DNA from: a virus
Reading direction: 5' to 3' (one strand)
IMG/VR virus record: IMGVR_UViG_3300044988_000512
Location: 1 to 37,034 of that record
Length of the DNA: 37,034 bases
Position numbers and translations under genes: made by a program. The notes under the pieces are model-generated. The model worked only from the letters and a program-made list of their open reading frames with translations, was not told where the DNA came from and searched no databases. Within the stretch, counting starts at the first letter, position 1, and every line of letters starts with the position of its first letter. Below are positions 28,707 to 36,195 of the stretch, in pieces.

Positions 28707-30833
28707 TTATGCTGCTGATCGGGTTTCGGTCGGAGGCAACGACTTGGGCGATGCCTCAATGCTGGCGGATCTGATTTCCGGCCGCCCACCGGATGTTTCG
28801 TAAATGACTTCGGCGCTGTGCGCCTTGTAGCGCACCGGCGCCTTCATGTTGTAGTCTTCCAAGCCGCCGGTGCTATTGGTCAGCGTGCCGACCGTTGTTT
28901 CGGTGTCAGGGTTGATGGTCTTTATCTTCGTGCTGACGCTGGCGCCTGCCGGAATGACCACATCGGCGATGGTGCGGAGGAAGCGCTTGCTGTGCATGTC
29001 GCCGAAATCGTATCGGCGGGTCTTGAGGCTGCCGGTGACTGGGTTGCTGCCGACCAAGCTGCTCGCCGCATTAGCGTCCACGGCAGTGTTCTCTTCTTCC
29101 AGCAGGTAGAGGTTGCCAGAGCGGGGGATTGAGAACACGCGGCGCTGGTTATCGTAGGTGCCGACGAGGATCTGGTTGACGCTGGCGCTGCTCGGATAGA
29201 TGTCGCGGTATTCCCATGTGTCCGTCAGCGCATTCCACGCAATGACAAGCTGGTTGCCGTCGAGCGGTTCGGCGCTGGTCGGAAGCGCGATGAGATAGCG
29301 GTTCGCGTGCCATACCCCGAAGGCAGACTTCTCGACGCGGGACTGCACCACTTGGCTAAACAGGTCGGCGATGGGTTCCGAGAGCGGCTTCGTATCGCCG
29401 CGCAGCTTTAGATCGAGGCGGCTGTCGAGGCGGTAGATCCCTGCGTCAGACAGGAAGAAGACAAAACTGCCTGCGGTGACAATGGTGTTGCGGGCGCTGC
29501 ATCCGATCTCGTTTGTGAGCATCGTGAGTTGTGACACCGGAGTGTCCACCGAGAAGGCGCTGCCATCTGTGGACGACACTTGGCCGAGGGTGGCGAGCCA
29601 GATGGACTTCCTACAGAAGACGAGTGCTTGCCCCTCAATCCATGGATGCACTGCAACAATGCGGTCGTCGCCGCCCGCTCCTGCGCGGAAGCTGTTCCAA
29701 AATGGGTCGTATAAGTCGGAGTCCAAAACGTCGCTGATGCCCACCGTGTCGCGGGTCTTGGCGATCCATAGCCGATTGTTATGGTAACTCGCCCAGCCGA
29801 CACTCGGCATGCGGGTGTAGGTGACGCCTTCGCTTGGCACACCTGCGGTGGCGCGGACGAAGTTGCCAGCGCCGCCGTCCCAATAGATTGGGGGCTTCAC
29901 GCGGCGAACCTTGATGCCTGCGGCAGCGTGGGTTGCAGTGCCGCTTGGAACGGTAATCGTGAAAGAGTCTGTAGCGACACCTGTAACGTCGTATTCGTGG
30001 CCGTCGAACGCGGGCGTTGTGCTGCCTTCGATGCGGACGCGGGCGCCTTCGGGGTAGCCGTGGGCGGTGACGTTAATGGTGGCCGTGGTGGTGCTGACCG
30101 TTATGCCGGAAGCGGTCGTGAGCTTTTGCTCCCAGCCGGTGACGGCGCGGTCGGCTTCGCGGAGGATGTAGAGACGGTCAAAGGCTTGGACAACGCTGAC
30201 GGTGTCTGTGCCTTCGATCTTTTCTGCGGGACTGGTCGGGTAAGTCTTGACCACCGGAGATTGTCCCTGCCGGTAAAGCGTGGCGCTATCCGATCCGGCG
30301 AGGACAATGTATTCGTTCGCGTTGTCGTAGTTTTGCGAGGCGAAGACACCGGCCGCGTAGAGTCCGCCCTCGTAGCTGTCGCGCACTTCGGGGCCGTTGT
30401 TGGCGATAATGGTTCCGGTGGCCGGTGTCGCGGGACTGCCGCTGACGGTGTAGGTGAAAGTATTGGCGTCCGTCACAGTGACGATGAAGTCGCCGTTGTA
30501 GTCGGTCTGATCGGCGCCGCGAATGTTGATCTGGTCGCCTGTGGTGAAGCCGTGGGCGGTCGCCGTGACTGTGGCCGTGGTCGAGGCGCGGGTGATTGAG
30601 GTGACGGTCTTGTCGGTGCCGAGGGTGAAATCCAAAGTCAGCGGGGCGCCGGTCGTGCCGATGGTGTCGGTGAGGCGCTTGCTGCCTTTGCGGGTTTGTG
30701 CGACCCCGCGATCCAAGCGCATGTTGACGCTGTCTTGCAGCATGCCTGCGGGGAGCGTCAGCGGGTTGAGCCGTGACGCGAAGCCGAGGAAACCGGCATC
30801 ACCATCGCGTTGGACTGGACTCTCTAATGCCAT
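28707..30833 (-). CDS. Tail nozzle-like protein (tubular protein B type), 708 aa
   Basis: The start MALESPVQRDGDAGFLGFAS and the following R-L-N-P-L-T-L-P-A-G-M-L-Q-D-S-V-N-M-R-L-D are typical of the nozzle/gp12-like beta-propeller proteins of podoviruses. Two inserted beta-domains share T-A-H-G-[FY] (residues about 80-145 and 245-320) and look duplicated. The central propeller has W-I-E-G-Q-A-L-V-F-C. It forms the distal tail tube; the 206-aa protein at 33635 is a plausible adaptor partner. Confidence 0.75.
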   Translation of the reverse strand: MALESPVQRDGDAGFLGFASRLNPLTLPAGMLQDSVNMRLDRGVAQTRKGSKRLTDTIGTTGAPLTLDFTLGTDKTVTSITRASTTATVTATAHGFTTGDQINIRGADQTDYNGDFIVTVTDANTFTYTVSGSPATPATGTIIANNGPEVRDSYEGGLYAAGVFASQNYDNANEYIVLAGSDSATLYRQGQSPVVKTYPTSPAEKIEGTDTVSVVQAFDRLYILREADRAVTGWEQKLTTASGITVSTTTATINVTAHGYPEGARVRIEGSTTPAFDGHEYDVTGVATDSFTITVPSGTATHAAAGIKVRRVKPPIYWDGGAGNFVRATAGVPSEGVTYTRMPSVGWASYHNNRLWIAKTRDTVGISDVLDSDLYDPFWNSFRAGAGGDDRIVAVHPWIEGQALVFCRKSIWLATLGQVSSTDGSAFSVDTPVSQLTMLTNEIGCSARNTIVTAGSFVFFLSDAGIYRLDSRLDLKLRGDTKPLSEPIADLFSQVVQSRVEKSAFGVWHANRYLIALPTSAEPLDGNQLVIAWNALTDTWEYRDIYPSSASVNQILVGTYDNQRRVFSIPRSGNLYLLEEENTAVDANAASSLVGSNPVTGSLKTRRYDFGDMHSKRFLRTIADVVIPAGASVSTKIKTINPDTETTVGTLTNSTGGLEDYNMKAPVRYKAHSAEVIYETSGGRPEIRSASIEASPKSLPPTETRSAA

Positions 30834-31393
30834 TAGGCGGCGTCCTTCCGGCTGGTCAGGACATAGCTGACGGTCTTGGCGTTGTTCCTTTTCATCTCGG
30901 ATTCAACGAGGGAGATGAAGGCGGGCCATTGGGCGGGCGGAAGGGTCTGGCAGCCTTCGCTGTTGGTGCGGGTGATGCCGCCGCGATGGATATTGATGCC
31001 GAAAAAGCCGGTCTCTTCGTTGCCGCCGTCGCGCTGGACGGTGACTGCATCGCCCTGCACCAGAGCTTTGTAAGGGTTGCCGCTCCGAATGCCGTGCTTG
31101 CCCAGTCGGTAGCGGTAGACACCTGACTTGAGGGATGCGTAGCCCTTGCCGATCTTTGGGTTGATGCCGTAGCGGGCCGGATCGACGTTGGCGTTGAAGG
31201 CGGCGTGGACATTGGGCGAGACAAGGATGATGGCATCGTCATAGATTCCGCGATCCTGCTTGCCCTTGGCGCCCATGCTGTCGCGGTAGTAGCCACGAAT
31301 GCCGACCAAGCACACCGGATCGCTGACGTTGGCAGCCTTGAGCTGCTTCAGCGTCTCGTCGCGCTTTTGTTGTGGTCGGCTCTTGGGGATCAC
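30833..31393 (-). CDS. L,D-transpeptidase-fold (YkuD-like) lysis or cell-wall protein, 186 aa
   Basis: The motif G-I-N-I-H-R-G (H136) followed by T-R-T-N-S-E-G-C-Q-T-L-P (S145, G147, C148) is the H...SxGC signature of the YkuD/L,D-transpeptidase fold. In phages this fold is used for peptidoglycan chemistry. GTG at 31393 overlaps the lipoprotein stop as GTGA. It adjoins two holin candidates and the lipoprotein, so it is the best endolysin candidate, though hydrolysis rather than transpeptidation is unproven. Confidence 0.7.
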   Translation of the reverse strand: MIPKSRPQQKRDETLKQLKAANVSDPVCLVGIRGYYRDSMGAKGKQDRGIYDDAIILVSPNVHAAFNANVDPARYGINPKIGKGYASLKSGVYRYRLGKHGIRSGNPYKALVQGDAVTVQRDGGNEETGFFGINIHRGGITRTNSEGCQTLPPAQWPAFISLVESEMKRNNAKTVSYVLTSRKDAA

Positions 31394-31545
31394 TTGGTCG
31401 GTTCTTTGACAGTCTTCGCGTCGAACGTGACGGTGGCTTGCTGCTTCAAGAAGTCATAGCCGACCGTCACGCAGCCAGCCGCAAGAGCAGCCCAGCTCAC
31501 GGCGAGGATCACACACGCAATGAGTTTTGTGACGCGGGCGCTCAT
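31390..31545 (-). CDS. Small lipoprotein, spanin-like candidate, 51 aa
   Basis: M-S-A-R-V-T-K-L-I-A-C-V-I-L-A-V-S-W-A-A-L-A-A-G-C ends in lipobox L-A-A-G-C25, so lipidation is likely. The mature part is about 27 residues (V-T-V-G-Y-D-F-L-K-Q-Q-A). It adjoins the holin-like and YkuD-like genes with overlap, the usual place of an outer-membrane spanin (Rz1-type). An inner partner could be the upstream membrane gene; no coiled-coil Rz is evident. Confidence 0.65.
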   Translation of the reverse strand: MSARVTKLIACVILAVSWAALAAGCVTVGYDFLKQQATVTFDAKTVKEPTK

Positions 31546-31549
31546 GGAG

Positions 31550-31723
31550 TCAGAGGCGGGCGGTGCCGTCTTTCGCTACCACTAATCCCCATGCAGCCAT
31601 GAGGCTGGCGGCGATGAGGCCGATGTCGGGGATGGTGCCGGTGGCGAGGAATTCCTTGGCGCCGGTCGCCAGGGCGATGAGGGCGGTCAAGATTCCGATG
31701 GTCGTTGTTTTCCAGTTGCGCAT
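31550..31723 (-). CDS. Holin-like small membrane protein, 57 aa
   Basis: M-R-N-W-K-T-T-T-I-G-I-L-T-A-L-I-A-L-A gives a basic N-terminus and a first transmembrane helix, then G-T-I-P-D, then a second helix (G-L-I-A-A-S-L-M-A-A-W-G-L-V-V-A) ending K-D-G-T-A-R-L. The size and two-helix layout match small phage holins. The ATG at 31723 follows the 68-aa stop by 1 bp. The function is inferred. Confidence 0.65.
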   Translation of the reverse strand: MRNWKTTTIGILTALIALATGAKEFLATGTIPDIGLIAASLMAAWGLVVAKDGTARL

Positions 31724-31724
31724 A

Positions 31725-31931
31725 TTATTTGTCTTTCTGTTGCTTTTTGCGGAGGTCGTGGAGGACCGAAATTAGGGTGACTACGCCGACGGCGAGGCCG
31801 ACACATAGGCCGGCGACTCGCAGGGTTGTCTCAAGGTGGGGCAGCATGCTGAAGACGCTTGAGCCGATGCTGGTCACGGTGCCGATGACGCCTTTCTCGG
31901 TCGTCGAAAAATGTGTGTGCCAATACGTCAT
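31725..31931 (-). CDS. Second small membrane protein of the lysis cassette, 68 aa
   Basis: After a soluble N-terminus (T-Y-W-H-T-H-F-S-T-T-E-K-G), residues about 38-58 form one strong transmembrane helix (A-G-L-C-V-G-L-A-V-G-V-V-T-L-I) followed by a very basic tail (D-L-R-K-K-Q-Q-K-D-K). It could be an antiholin, a pinholin-like protein or an inner-membrane spanin partner. Adjacent genes support lysis. Confidence 0.6.
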   Translation of the reverse strand: MTYWHTHFSTTEKGVIGTVTSIGSSVFSMLPHLETTLRVAGLCVGLAVGVVTLISVLHDLRKKQQKDK

Positions 31932-32278
31932 GGGGCAGTTGAGGGTTGCAAGATGAGGGTTGAGAGTTGTTCTTCCGTCAGTTGTTCGACGCCGTCGATC
32001 TCGCCTGCGTCAAAGGCGGCGGCGAGGTCGGCTTGCCAGAGGCAGCGGAAGGCGAGGCGTCCGTCCGTGAGCGGCTGGCCGGTGATCGTGCCGTCTGTGA
32101 GGCTGGCGGCGCGGATGCGGGTCTTCGCGGCGTCGTCCCAGTGCCCGCCGATGGTGAGGATGCTGCGGCCGGCGTCGGGCAATTCTTGGCCATACTGCGC
32201 GAGGAGCTGCGGGAACATCGTGGCGACCGCTTCGGCGGGCACGGCGATGATGCGTTCGGTGGTCTCGAAGTTGCTCAT
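31928..32278 (-). CDS. Hypothetical virion-associated protein, 116 aa
   Basis: The core is alpha/beta with A-E-A-V-A-T-M-F-P-Q-L-L-A and T-I-G-G-H-W-D. The last residues (Q-L-S-T-L-I-L-Q-P-S-T-A-P) are translated from a low-complexity word repeat at 31931-31965, so the true C-terminus may be recent. No family is recognised. It lies between the LamG-like protein and the lysis genes. Confidence 0.6.
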   Translation of the reverse strand: MSNFETTERIIAVPAEAVATMFPQLLAQYGQELPDAGRSILTIGGHWDDAAKTRIRAASLTDGTITGQPLTDGRLAFRCLWQADLAAAFDAGEIDGVEQLTEEQLSTLILQPSTAP

Positions 32279-33066
32279 GGGAGTCCGAGGCCGGTGCCGA
32301 GGGTTTGGCGGTAGAGGTTATGCAGGGCGGTGACTTGCGAGTTAGTCCACATTGCTGTGCTGGTCATGGCGAACGCGCCGGTCATGGCGGTGCTGTTGCC
32401 GAATAACAGCCGAATGTTCCGTGCCCCCGTTGGATTGATGGCGGACAGCCCTGTTCGGGCCGCGCCGACTTCGACGGCACCATTGCGGAACACGTTATCG
32501 GCAGAATCGTTCATCGTGAACGATCCTGTTTGAAAGTTCACCAAGTCTATGGTGCGTCCCGTGTTGTCGTTGACAGAGGTGAGGCCATTGCGCGTTGCGC
32601 CTAACCGAAAGCCCGCCCCGCCGTCTTGGGCGGTTCCAGCAAATCGAAACAAATAATACCATTCGGCACCCGACAGCGCGCTTTGAAATTCAATCATTTG
32701 GCGGTTTAAGCCCGTGTCGCTTGTCTTCATAGCGACCATACCTGAACGAGCATTGTAAAGCGCCGCAGCGTCCGGTAGCTGCACATGCTCGTTGGTCGCA
32801 TCTGTGACCAAACCATCCGCCGTCCACACCGGCCCATTTATTAGACTCCCATCAAAAGTCCCAAGCCCACCCAGCGAATATGCCGTGGTGCCGGTGCCTG
32901 CGTTTTGCTCCGAGCGAAGGGGCCAGCAGACCATGCTTTCCCACAATCCGAGATCCTTCACGCCGCGCACGAAGGCGGACACGGCGGCGCGGTCGCTGGC
33001 GCCGCTGCGGGCGCAGAAGGCGGCGGCATCCGGGTCGGTGCGGCGGACTGTGAAGGGAAGCGGCAT
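32275..33066 (-). CDS. LamG/concanavalin-like lectin domain protein, 263 aa
   Basis: The body has the alternating-strand pattern of LamG/ConA-like lectins (Y-S-L-G-G-L-G-T-F-D-G, then W-Y-Y-L-F-R-F-A-G and A-G-F-R-L-G-A-T). Such domains bind glycans on virion tails. It may help host attachment. The ATG at 33066 is 2 bp after the previous stop. Confidence 0.65.
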   Translation of the reverse strand: MPLPFTVRRTDPDAAAFCARSGASDRAAVSAFVRGVKDLGLWESMVCWPLRSEQNAGTGTTAYSLGGLGTFDGSLINGPVWTADGLVTDATNEHVQLPDAAALYNARSGMVAMKTSDTGLNRQMIEFQSALSGAEWYYLFRFAGTAQDGGAGFRLGATRNGLTSVNDNTGRTIDLVNFQTGSFTMNDSADNVFRNGAVEVGAARTGLSAINPTGARNIRLLFGNSTAMTGAFAMTSTAMWTNSQVTALHNLYRQTLGTGLGLP

Positions 33067-33068
33067 GC

Positions 33069-33539
33069 TTAGTTTTCGGTGTGGACTTCGATGGTGACGC
33101 GGAGCTTGAGGCCGCTGGCGCTGTGGGTGCCGGCGCCGCCGGTGCTGGCGGCAACAAAGAGGCTGCCGCTGTTGACGGTGAAGGGCAGGCCGATGTCGGT
33201 GTTTTGTCCGAAACGGCTGCCGATGAGATCCGTGCTGGTGGTGACGGCGGCGGTGCCGAGGAGCTTCTCGGCGTCTGCGTCGCTGATGCTGATGGCGCTA
33301 TTGGCCGTGCCAAGGGTGAAGGTGGACCCGGCGAAATACAGCGTGATGGTCTGCGAGGCTTGGTCGTCGGTGTCGAGGATCGAGGCGTGCTTGATGACGC
33401 CGCTGACGAGCTGGTTGCCGAAGTCGAGTTCGATGGTCGGGAACAGAACGTCGTTCGCCGTGTAGGCGTTGGTGTCGAGCGCCGGGGTGACGGTGATCGT
33501 GCGGTTGATGAAGTTGGCGATGCGGGTGTTGGCGTTCAT
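33069..33539 (-). CDS. Hypothetical virion protein, 156 aa
   Basis: Beta-rich (N-R-T-I-T-V-T-P-A-L-D-T-N and Q-T-I-T-L-Y-F-A-G), with Gly/Ser loops and an acidic end. It looks like a small head or tail decoration protein. No family is recognised. It is followed on the left by the LamG-like gene and preceded on the right by a filler region. Confidence 0.6.
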   Translation of the reverse strand: MNANTRIANFINRTITVTPALDTNAYTANDVLFPTIELDFGNQLVSGVIKHASILDTDDQASQTITLYFAGSTFTLGTANSAISISDADAEKLLGTAAVTTSTDLIGSRFGQNTDIGLPFTVNSGSLFVAASTGGAGTHSASGLKLRVTIEVHTEN

Positions 33540-33540
33540 A

Positions 33541-33634
33541 GGAATGGAGTTGGCAGTTAGCAGTTGGCAGTATTCAGTTCAGAAAAGTCTTTTGGTCTTT
33601 TAGGCTCTTGGTCTTTTGGTCTTGCTTGGGCGGC
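33541..33634. other. 94-bp intergenic filler of low-complexity words
   Basis: No gene lies here. The plus strand reads GTTGGCAGTTAGCAGTTGG, then a run of GGTCTTTT-like words at 33592-33630. Similar word repeats occur at other gene ends in this window. No hairpin or promoter is evident. Confidence 0.5.
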
Positions 33635-34255
33635 TCAGTAATGTCCGATTCGGGCGGACCAGGCTTGGGGTTGGTTTTGTTGGAAGTAGAATTTGTCGCG
33701 TTCGGTCACTAGTTCGTTCATGGCTTTTTCTTCCATGAGGGTTGATTTCGTGAGCTGGCCGTCTTCTTCGAGAAGACTTGCTGTCAGGTAGTAGCCGACG
33801 GCTTTGCTTAGGACGGCGGGGACCGTCGCCGAGAGATTTGATGTGGTGTAGGTGTCGGGGCGGAGGCGGTATCTCACCCAGGCGGTGGTGGGGATTTCCG
33901 CGTCGTCGGGGAAGCGGATGCTGTCGCCGAGGAGGCTGTATTGGAGTTCGCGGGGTGAGGCGGTTTTGTTCGGGTTGTCCCGAGTGATGGCAAAGACTTC
34001 GCCCATCGGGGTCTCGCCGCCGCCTTGGTCGTAGTCGATGTAGTAGCCGGTGGTTGCGTTGCCCTGGATGGTGCGCTCCTCGATGCGGCACAATTCGGGC
34101 CAATCGGCCCAGGTCCAGCAGGCCTCGATGGCGTCGTTCGCCGCGGCGACCAACATCGTCTGCGCACCGCTCGGGATGTTGGAGATGGATGAGGCGTCGT
34201 TGCCGACTCTCTGCCAGGCGCGTAACAAAATAGACTGAAGAGTTACAGTTCTCAC
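33635..34255 (-). CDS. Head-tail adaptor/tubular-A-like protein, 206 aa
   Basis: The start M-R-T-V-T-L-Q-S-I-L-L-R-A-W-Q-R-V-G is followed by M-L-V-A-A-A-N-D-A-I-E-A-C-W-T-W-A-D-W-P and a beta-rich middle. This resembles tail tubular protein A-like or adaptor proteins of podoviruses. It lies between fibre-associated genes and the nozzle gene further on. The call rests on pattern and position; homology search needed to fix it. Confidence 0.6.
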   Translation of the reverse strand: MRTVTLQSILLRAWQRVGNDASSISNIPSGAQTMLVAAANDAIEACWTWADWPELCRIEERTIQGNATTGYYIDYDQGGGETPMGEVFAITRDNPNKTASPRELQYSLLGDSIRFPDDAEIPTTAWVRYRLRPDTYTTSNLSATVPAVLSKAVGYYLTASLLEEDGQLTKSTLMEEKAMNELVTERDKFYFQQNQPQAWSARIGHY

Positions 34256-34270
34256 GGGGACACTAAGGCA

Positions 34271-34717
34271 CTAAGGGTTTCCGCCTACGCTTTGCTCCGG
34301 CGTGACAAGCAGGGTTTGCATGGCGCTTTGGACGGCGGCTTCGAAGGTGCTGGGCGGCTGCGGCCAGTCGTTGCGGGGGCTTGGATCGGACGCGAAGATG
34401 GCGAGGATCTGCTGCAAGTATTGCTCGATGGCGTCCAGTTCGGGGCTTTGCTGGCCGGCGGCGGCGAGGGACTGGCGGAGATAAAGCAACGTGGGCTGGC
34501 GTTCGCCGCCGAGGCCGACGGATTTGAGGTGTTCTTCGGCGGTGATCGGTTCGGCTTCCGGCGCCGGTGCGGGCGGAAGTGTGGCGAGGTCGATGTCGGC
34601 GAGGCGGACGGCGGATGTTCCGGCGGGCGGTTGCCACTTGGCGGTGTTGCCGTCCCAAAGCACCACGTTGACGAGGTGTCCGGCGGGTTGAGCGAGGATG
34701 GCGTATTTCTCGGTCAT
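34271..34717 (-). CDS. Hypothetical protein, 148 aa, possible tail fibre assembly factor
   Basis: The N-terminus M-T-E-K-Y-A-I-L-A-Q-P-A-G-H-L-V-N-V and V-V-L-W-D-G-N-T-A-K-W-Q-P-P form a small beta domain. The second half is helical (L-L-Y-L-R-Q-S-L-A-A-A-G-Q-Q). Fibre-adjacent position suggests a chaperone or small tail protein. No family is recognised. Confidence 0.55.
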   Translation of the reverse strand: MTEKYAILAQPAGHLVNVVLWDGNTAKWQPPAGTSAVRLADIDLATLPPAPAPEAEPITAEEHLKSVGLGGERQPTLLYLRQSLAAAGQQSPELDAIEQYLQQILAIFASDPSPRNDWPQPPSTFEAAVQSAMQTLLVTPEQSVGGNP

Positions 34718-34719
34718 GG

Positions 34720-35961
34720 TTAGAAATAGGTTGTGATGACGACGATGCCCGCCGCGCCGTTGCCGCCTGCTCCCGAAGCCGCTGGCAAGGCTCCCGCGCT
34801 GCCGCCGCCGCCGCCGCCGCCGTAAAGACCGCCGTTGCCACCCGCGTTGCCAGCACCCGTGGAGCTATTTGGCGACCCGCCGCCGCCGCCCGTTCCGACA
34901 AAATTCATGCCCCCAGAGTTTCCGTTTCCACCAGCAGCACTTGCCCCGCCAGTCCCGCCAGCAACCAATGCTCCCGTGCGAACGTGACCCGAATCTGCCG
35001 CTGCCGCGCTTACGCTTACCACATTTGCAGCACTGATGCCGCTGCCGCCTTGACCTCCGGTCGGTGAGTTAAAAACTGCGGAACCCTGCAACCTGCCCGC
35101 ATTACTGCCATTGACTCCGCCATTCGTAGCCCCGTCTGCACTATAAATTCGCGCACTATTGTTCGCGCCCGTCCCGCCCCCGCCGGTCGTTGTTCCTCCG
35201 CCACTGCCGCCAACTGACGCAAATGTTTGAATGACCGATCCTATGCTGCTGACTCCACCAGATGTTCCAAGTTGGCCATTGGCGACAGTGGTTCTCGCAA
35301 CGCCACCAGCGCCGCCTGCGCCCACTGTAATAGCTTCTGTAGCGCCCAATGCGCTGGCGTCCAACCAACCAACAGTAATGCCTCCCGCGCTCCCACCGCC
35401 GCCGCCGCTCCGGTCTGTCCCTGCATTATCACACCTGCCGCTACCGCCCCCGCCGCCGCCGCCGATGACGATGTAATGCACCATCTTGGCTCCGGCGGGT
35501 TTTGTCCAAGTGTCGTTAGCGGTATAGATGCGGGTTTCGGTGAGTTGGCCGGTCAGCGCGATGGTGCCGGAGCTGTTGGGGACGGTTAAAGTCCGCGTCT
35601 GGCCCGAGGAGATGCCGGAGAGTTGGAACTTTAGATTCTTGGTGGCGTCTCCGTCGTCGTAGATAAGGAACGAGCTGTCGCTCATCACATCAAAGAATGA
35701 CGTGTCGGTGAGCTGGTAGTCGTTGTCGCGGCTGGCGCCCACGGTGGCCTTACGCACATACACGCCAGCCTGTTTGTAGGACGAGAAGGGCCACGTTCCG
35801 GAATTCGACCGGACCAGCCAGCGGCTATCCAATGCGGCGGTGCCGTCGAGCGGGAGGTCCGCATAGGTTGCCACTTCGCCTGCGAAGAACGCAGAGCCGC
35901 CGCCGCCTCCAGACCCCTTGAGGTCGAAGTTGCCGGTGAACGGATTGAAGGCGAAGCCCAT
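34720..35961 (-). CDS. Tail fibre with Gly-rich receptor-binding domain, 413 aa
   Basis: N-terminus M-G-F-A-F-N-P-F-T-G-N-F-D is a short attachment-type peptide, followed by a beta region with W-L-V-R-S-N-S-G-T-W-P. From about residue 150 the sequence W-T-K-P-A-G-A-K-M-V-H-Y-I-V-I followed by long Gly-rich runs is a Gly-rich fibre domain, known to fold as polyglycine-type sheets at receptor-binding tips. Its end is a Gly/Ala segment with V-V-I-T-T-Y-F. It is distinct from the fibre at 27058. Confidence 0.8.
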   Translation of the reverse strand: MGFAFNPFTGNFDLKGSGGGGGSAFFAGEVATYADLPLDGTAALDSRWLVRSNSGTWPFSSYKQAGVYVRKATVGASRDNDYQLTDTSFFDVMSDSSFLIYDDGDATKNLKFQLSGISSGQTRTLTVPNSSGTIALTGQLTETRIYTANDTWTKPAGAKMVHYIVIGGGGGGGSGRCDNAGTDRSGGGGGSAGGITVGWLDASALGATEAITVGAGGAGGVARTTVANGQLGTSGGVSSIGSVIQTFASVGGSGGGTTTGGGGTGANNSARIYSADGATNGGVNGSNAGRLQGSAVFNSPTGGQGGSGISAANVVSVSAAAADSGHVRTGALVAGGTGGASAAGGNGNSGGMNFVGTGGGGGSPNSSTGAGNAGGNGGLYGGGGGGGSAGALPAASGAGGNGAAGIVVITTYF

Positions 35962-35982
35962 TACAAATTAGAAATTTGAGAT

Positions 35983-36192
35983 TTAAGAGCGGGTGACGGT
36001 GGCGATCTTTGCGTCATCGCTGGACGGCGTGCCGCCGACATAGGTGAAGGTGAGCGTGGCGACTGTCTGGCTGCCTTCTTTGTAGACCACCGTGGAAAGG
36101 TTGTTTGTCGTGGAGACGTAATTCAGCTCAACCGCGTTGTGCTGCGGGATGTTTAGTCCGGCGATGTTTCTGACGGAGACGTTTGGGTGCAT
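35983..36192 (-). CDS. Hypothetical small beta protein, 69 aa
   Basis: Starts M-H-P-N-V-S-V-R-N-I-A-G-L-N-I-P and contains L-N-Y-V-S-T-T-N-N-L and T-L-T-F-T-Y-V-G-G. It resembles a small capsid- or tail-accessory barrel. The gene lies 3 bp after the portal stop. The region between it and the fibre gene contains filler words. The function is unknown. Confidence 0.6.
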   Translation of the reverse strand: MHPNVSVRNIAGLNIPQHNAVELNYVSTTNNLSTVVYKEGSQTVATLTFTYVGGTPSSDDAKIATVTRS

Positions 36193-36195
36193 GTG

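Noticed and set aside
29781-30599. Plus-strand 272-aa open frame
   Set aside because: Antisense of the nozzle gene; Val/Gly/Ala-rich shadow without a ribosome site.
33563-33576. 14-bp identity TTGGCAGTATTCAG with the att region (15850-15863)
   Set aside because: One or two such matches are expected by chance in 37 kb; it lies in filler sequence, with no core nearby.
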